A stretch of DNA of 64,000 nt from Strix aluco (lineage: Eukaryota; Chordata; Aves; Strigiformes; Strigidae): the NCBI RefSeq assembly GCF_031877795.1, contig NC_133971.1, forward strand, positions 60,582,463 through 60,646,462, read 5' to 3'. Under the pieces are notes generated by a model that was not told the DNA's origin, did not search any database, and saw nothing but the letters and a program-made list of their open reading frames with translations. The position numbers and the translations under genes are program-made. Shown piece after piece: positions 63,310-64,000 of the stretch; position 1 is the first letter of the stretch, and the number at the start of each line of letters is the position of its first letter.

Positions 63310-64000
63310 TGGGTATCTCTAGGTTTGCTTTATTAACAACTCAGAGTTGGGCCAACACTACAGTGAATGGCAAATGTCTGAAGAACTCATGCAGTTTATA
63401 TACTATTTCTAAATCTATTATCTAAGTCCAAAGTCTTTGTAAGTTTCCACTCAACCTTTTAGTTCTTGATTCTCATAATTTATTAAAGTTCACTACAGTC
63501 CCCTGTCTCAGCTGAATTCTTCTCTTCTGGTTCCAATCCTTGTTTCAGTTTCAGGGTCATCTTTTGGGTCATCATCATCTTCATCTTTCTTCCACCAGTC
63601 TTCATCTCGCACAATTCTGAGAAAGACTTCCAGATGTTCTATTAAAAGCTTAGGTAGAGCAAGCAGTTTCTATATACTAAATTCTCTTAATCTAGCAAAA
63701 CACCTGTGTTTAGTCAATTAATTATCCTTTGTTAAAAGTGTCTTTATATGATTAACTTGACTGGGTTTTAAACCAGCCTTCGTTTGGGACTATACAAGAA
63801 ACAGGCTAAGAACACTTGTCAGGCTGTTGAGCAGCATTCTGGTTGCTTTGGTAATATTACAAGATAGCTAAGTCCTGAACACATTTTACTAGGTCTTAAA
63901 ATCTATTTCAAATATACCAGAGGTTATATTTAAAATTCTTCTACACCTTCATACCAAGAATATTTTTCATGAAGTACATTTCTGCCTCCTACCCCTAGTA
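63310..64000 (-). mobile_element. Possible avian retroviral LTR-like sequence
   Basis: The phrase 'tttgctttattaacaactca' (a reverse-complement AATAAA near an apparent edge), followed by a long stretch including 'cttccaccagtcttcatctc', resembles bird endogenous retroviral sequence as I remember it. It runs to the edge of the window, no coding frame is visible, and no terminal repeat partner can be tested here. Low confidence. Confidence 0.25.

Larger units (their letters stand above)
51540..64000 (+). other. HOOK3: HOOK3 intron 1 (continues past the window)
   Basis: This is AT-rich sequence after the CpG island. It holds two CR1 fragments, a T22 run, a 25-base tandem duplication and a possible LTR-like stretch at the end. 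I looked for the next HOOK3 exon (expected to begin IQTFNVDAPCQT in the family) and did not find it. Confidence 0.7.

Noticed and set aside
51540-64000. Search for HOOK3 coding exon 2
   Set aside because: No stretch resembling the expected continuation after LLTW was found with a suitable acceptor. Intron 1 apparently extends past the window.

Overview
The window is nuclear DNA from a vertebrate, almost certainly a bird. It contains several CR1 LINE fragments with the typical avian CR1 3' end, an LTR-like block of a type I recall from bird genomes, compact introns, and very GC-rich CpG-island genes set in AT-rich non-coding DNA. No database search was possible. Family names rest on reading motifs and splice sites by eye.

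Layout. (1) Bases 1-903 are the 3' part of an intronless, extremely GC-rich JUN-family bZIP gene on the + strand, cut by the left edge. Its 3' UTR has two AU-rich nonamers and a poly(A) signal at 1877. (2) About 1.9-31.6 kb is intergenic, with no recognisable coding gene. It holds an old CR1-like fragment near 19.9-20.3 kb, an avian LTR-like repeat at about 25.1-26.1 kb, and a possible transcript 3' end near 12.25 kb. (3) From 31646 to about 51220 on the - strand lies RNF170, an ER-membrane RING E3 ligase. All six coding exons can be placed with splice sites and read to a 256-residue protein. Exon 1 is non-coding and lies in a CpG island. (4) At 51483-51539 on the + strand is coding exon 1 of HOOK3, a dynein adaptor. 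It is divergent from RNF170, so the two share a CpG-island promoter. (5) The rest, to 64000, is HOOK3 intron 1. It holds a CR1 3' fragment at 58.9-59.4 kb, a longer 5'-truncated CR1 with a damaged reverse transcriptase at 61.6-63.0 kb, and a possible retroviral LTR-like stretch at the right edge.

The most interesting point is the JUN-like gene. In human, JUN lies in the HOOK1 region and JUNB lies beside HOOK2. A JUN-family gene about 50 kb from HOOK3 therefore looks like a further member of the same ancient JUN-HOOK paralogon, one that is absent beside HOOK3 in human. Its sequence differs from JUN, JUNB and JUND at many positions. It lacks the Ser-Pro JNK target sites in the visible N-terminal part and has a rewritten C-terminal tail. 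THAP1, which neighbours RNF170 in human, is not seen in the 30 kb downstream of RNF170.
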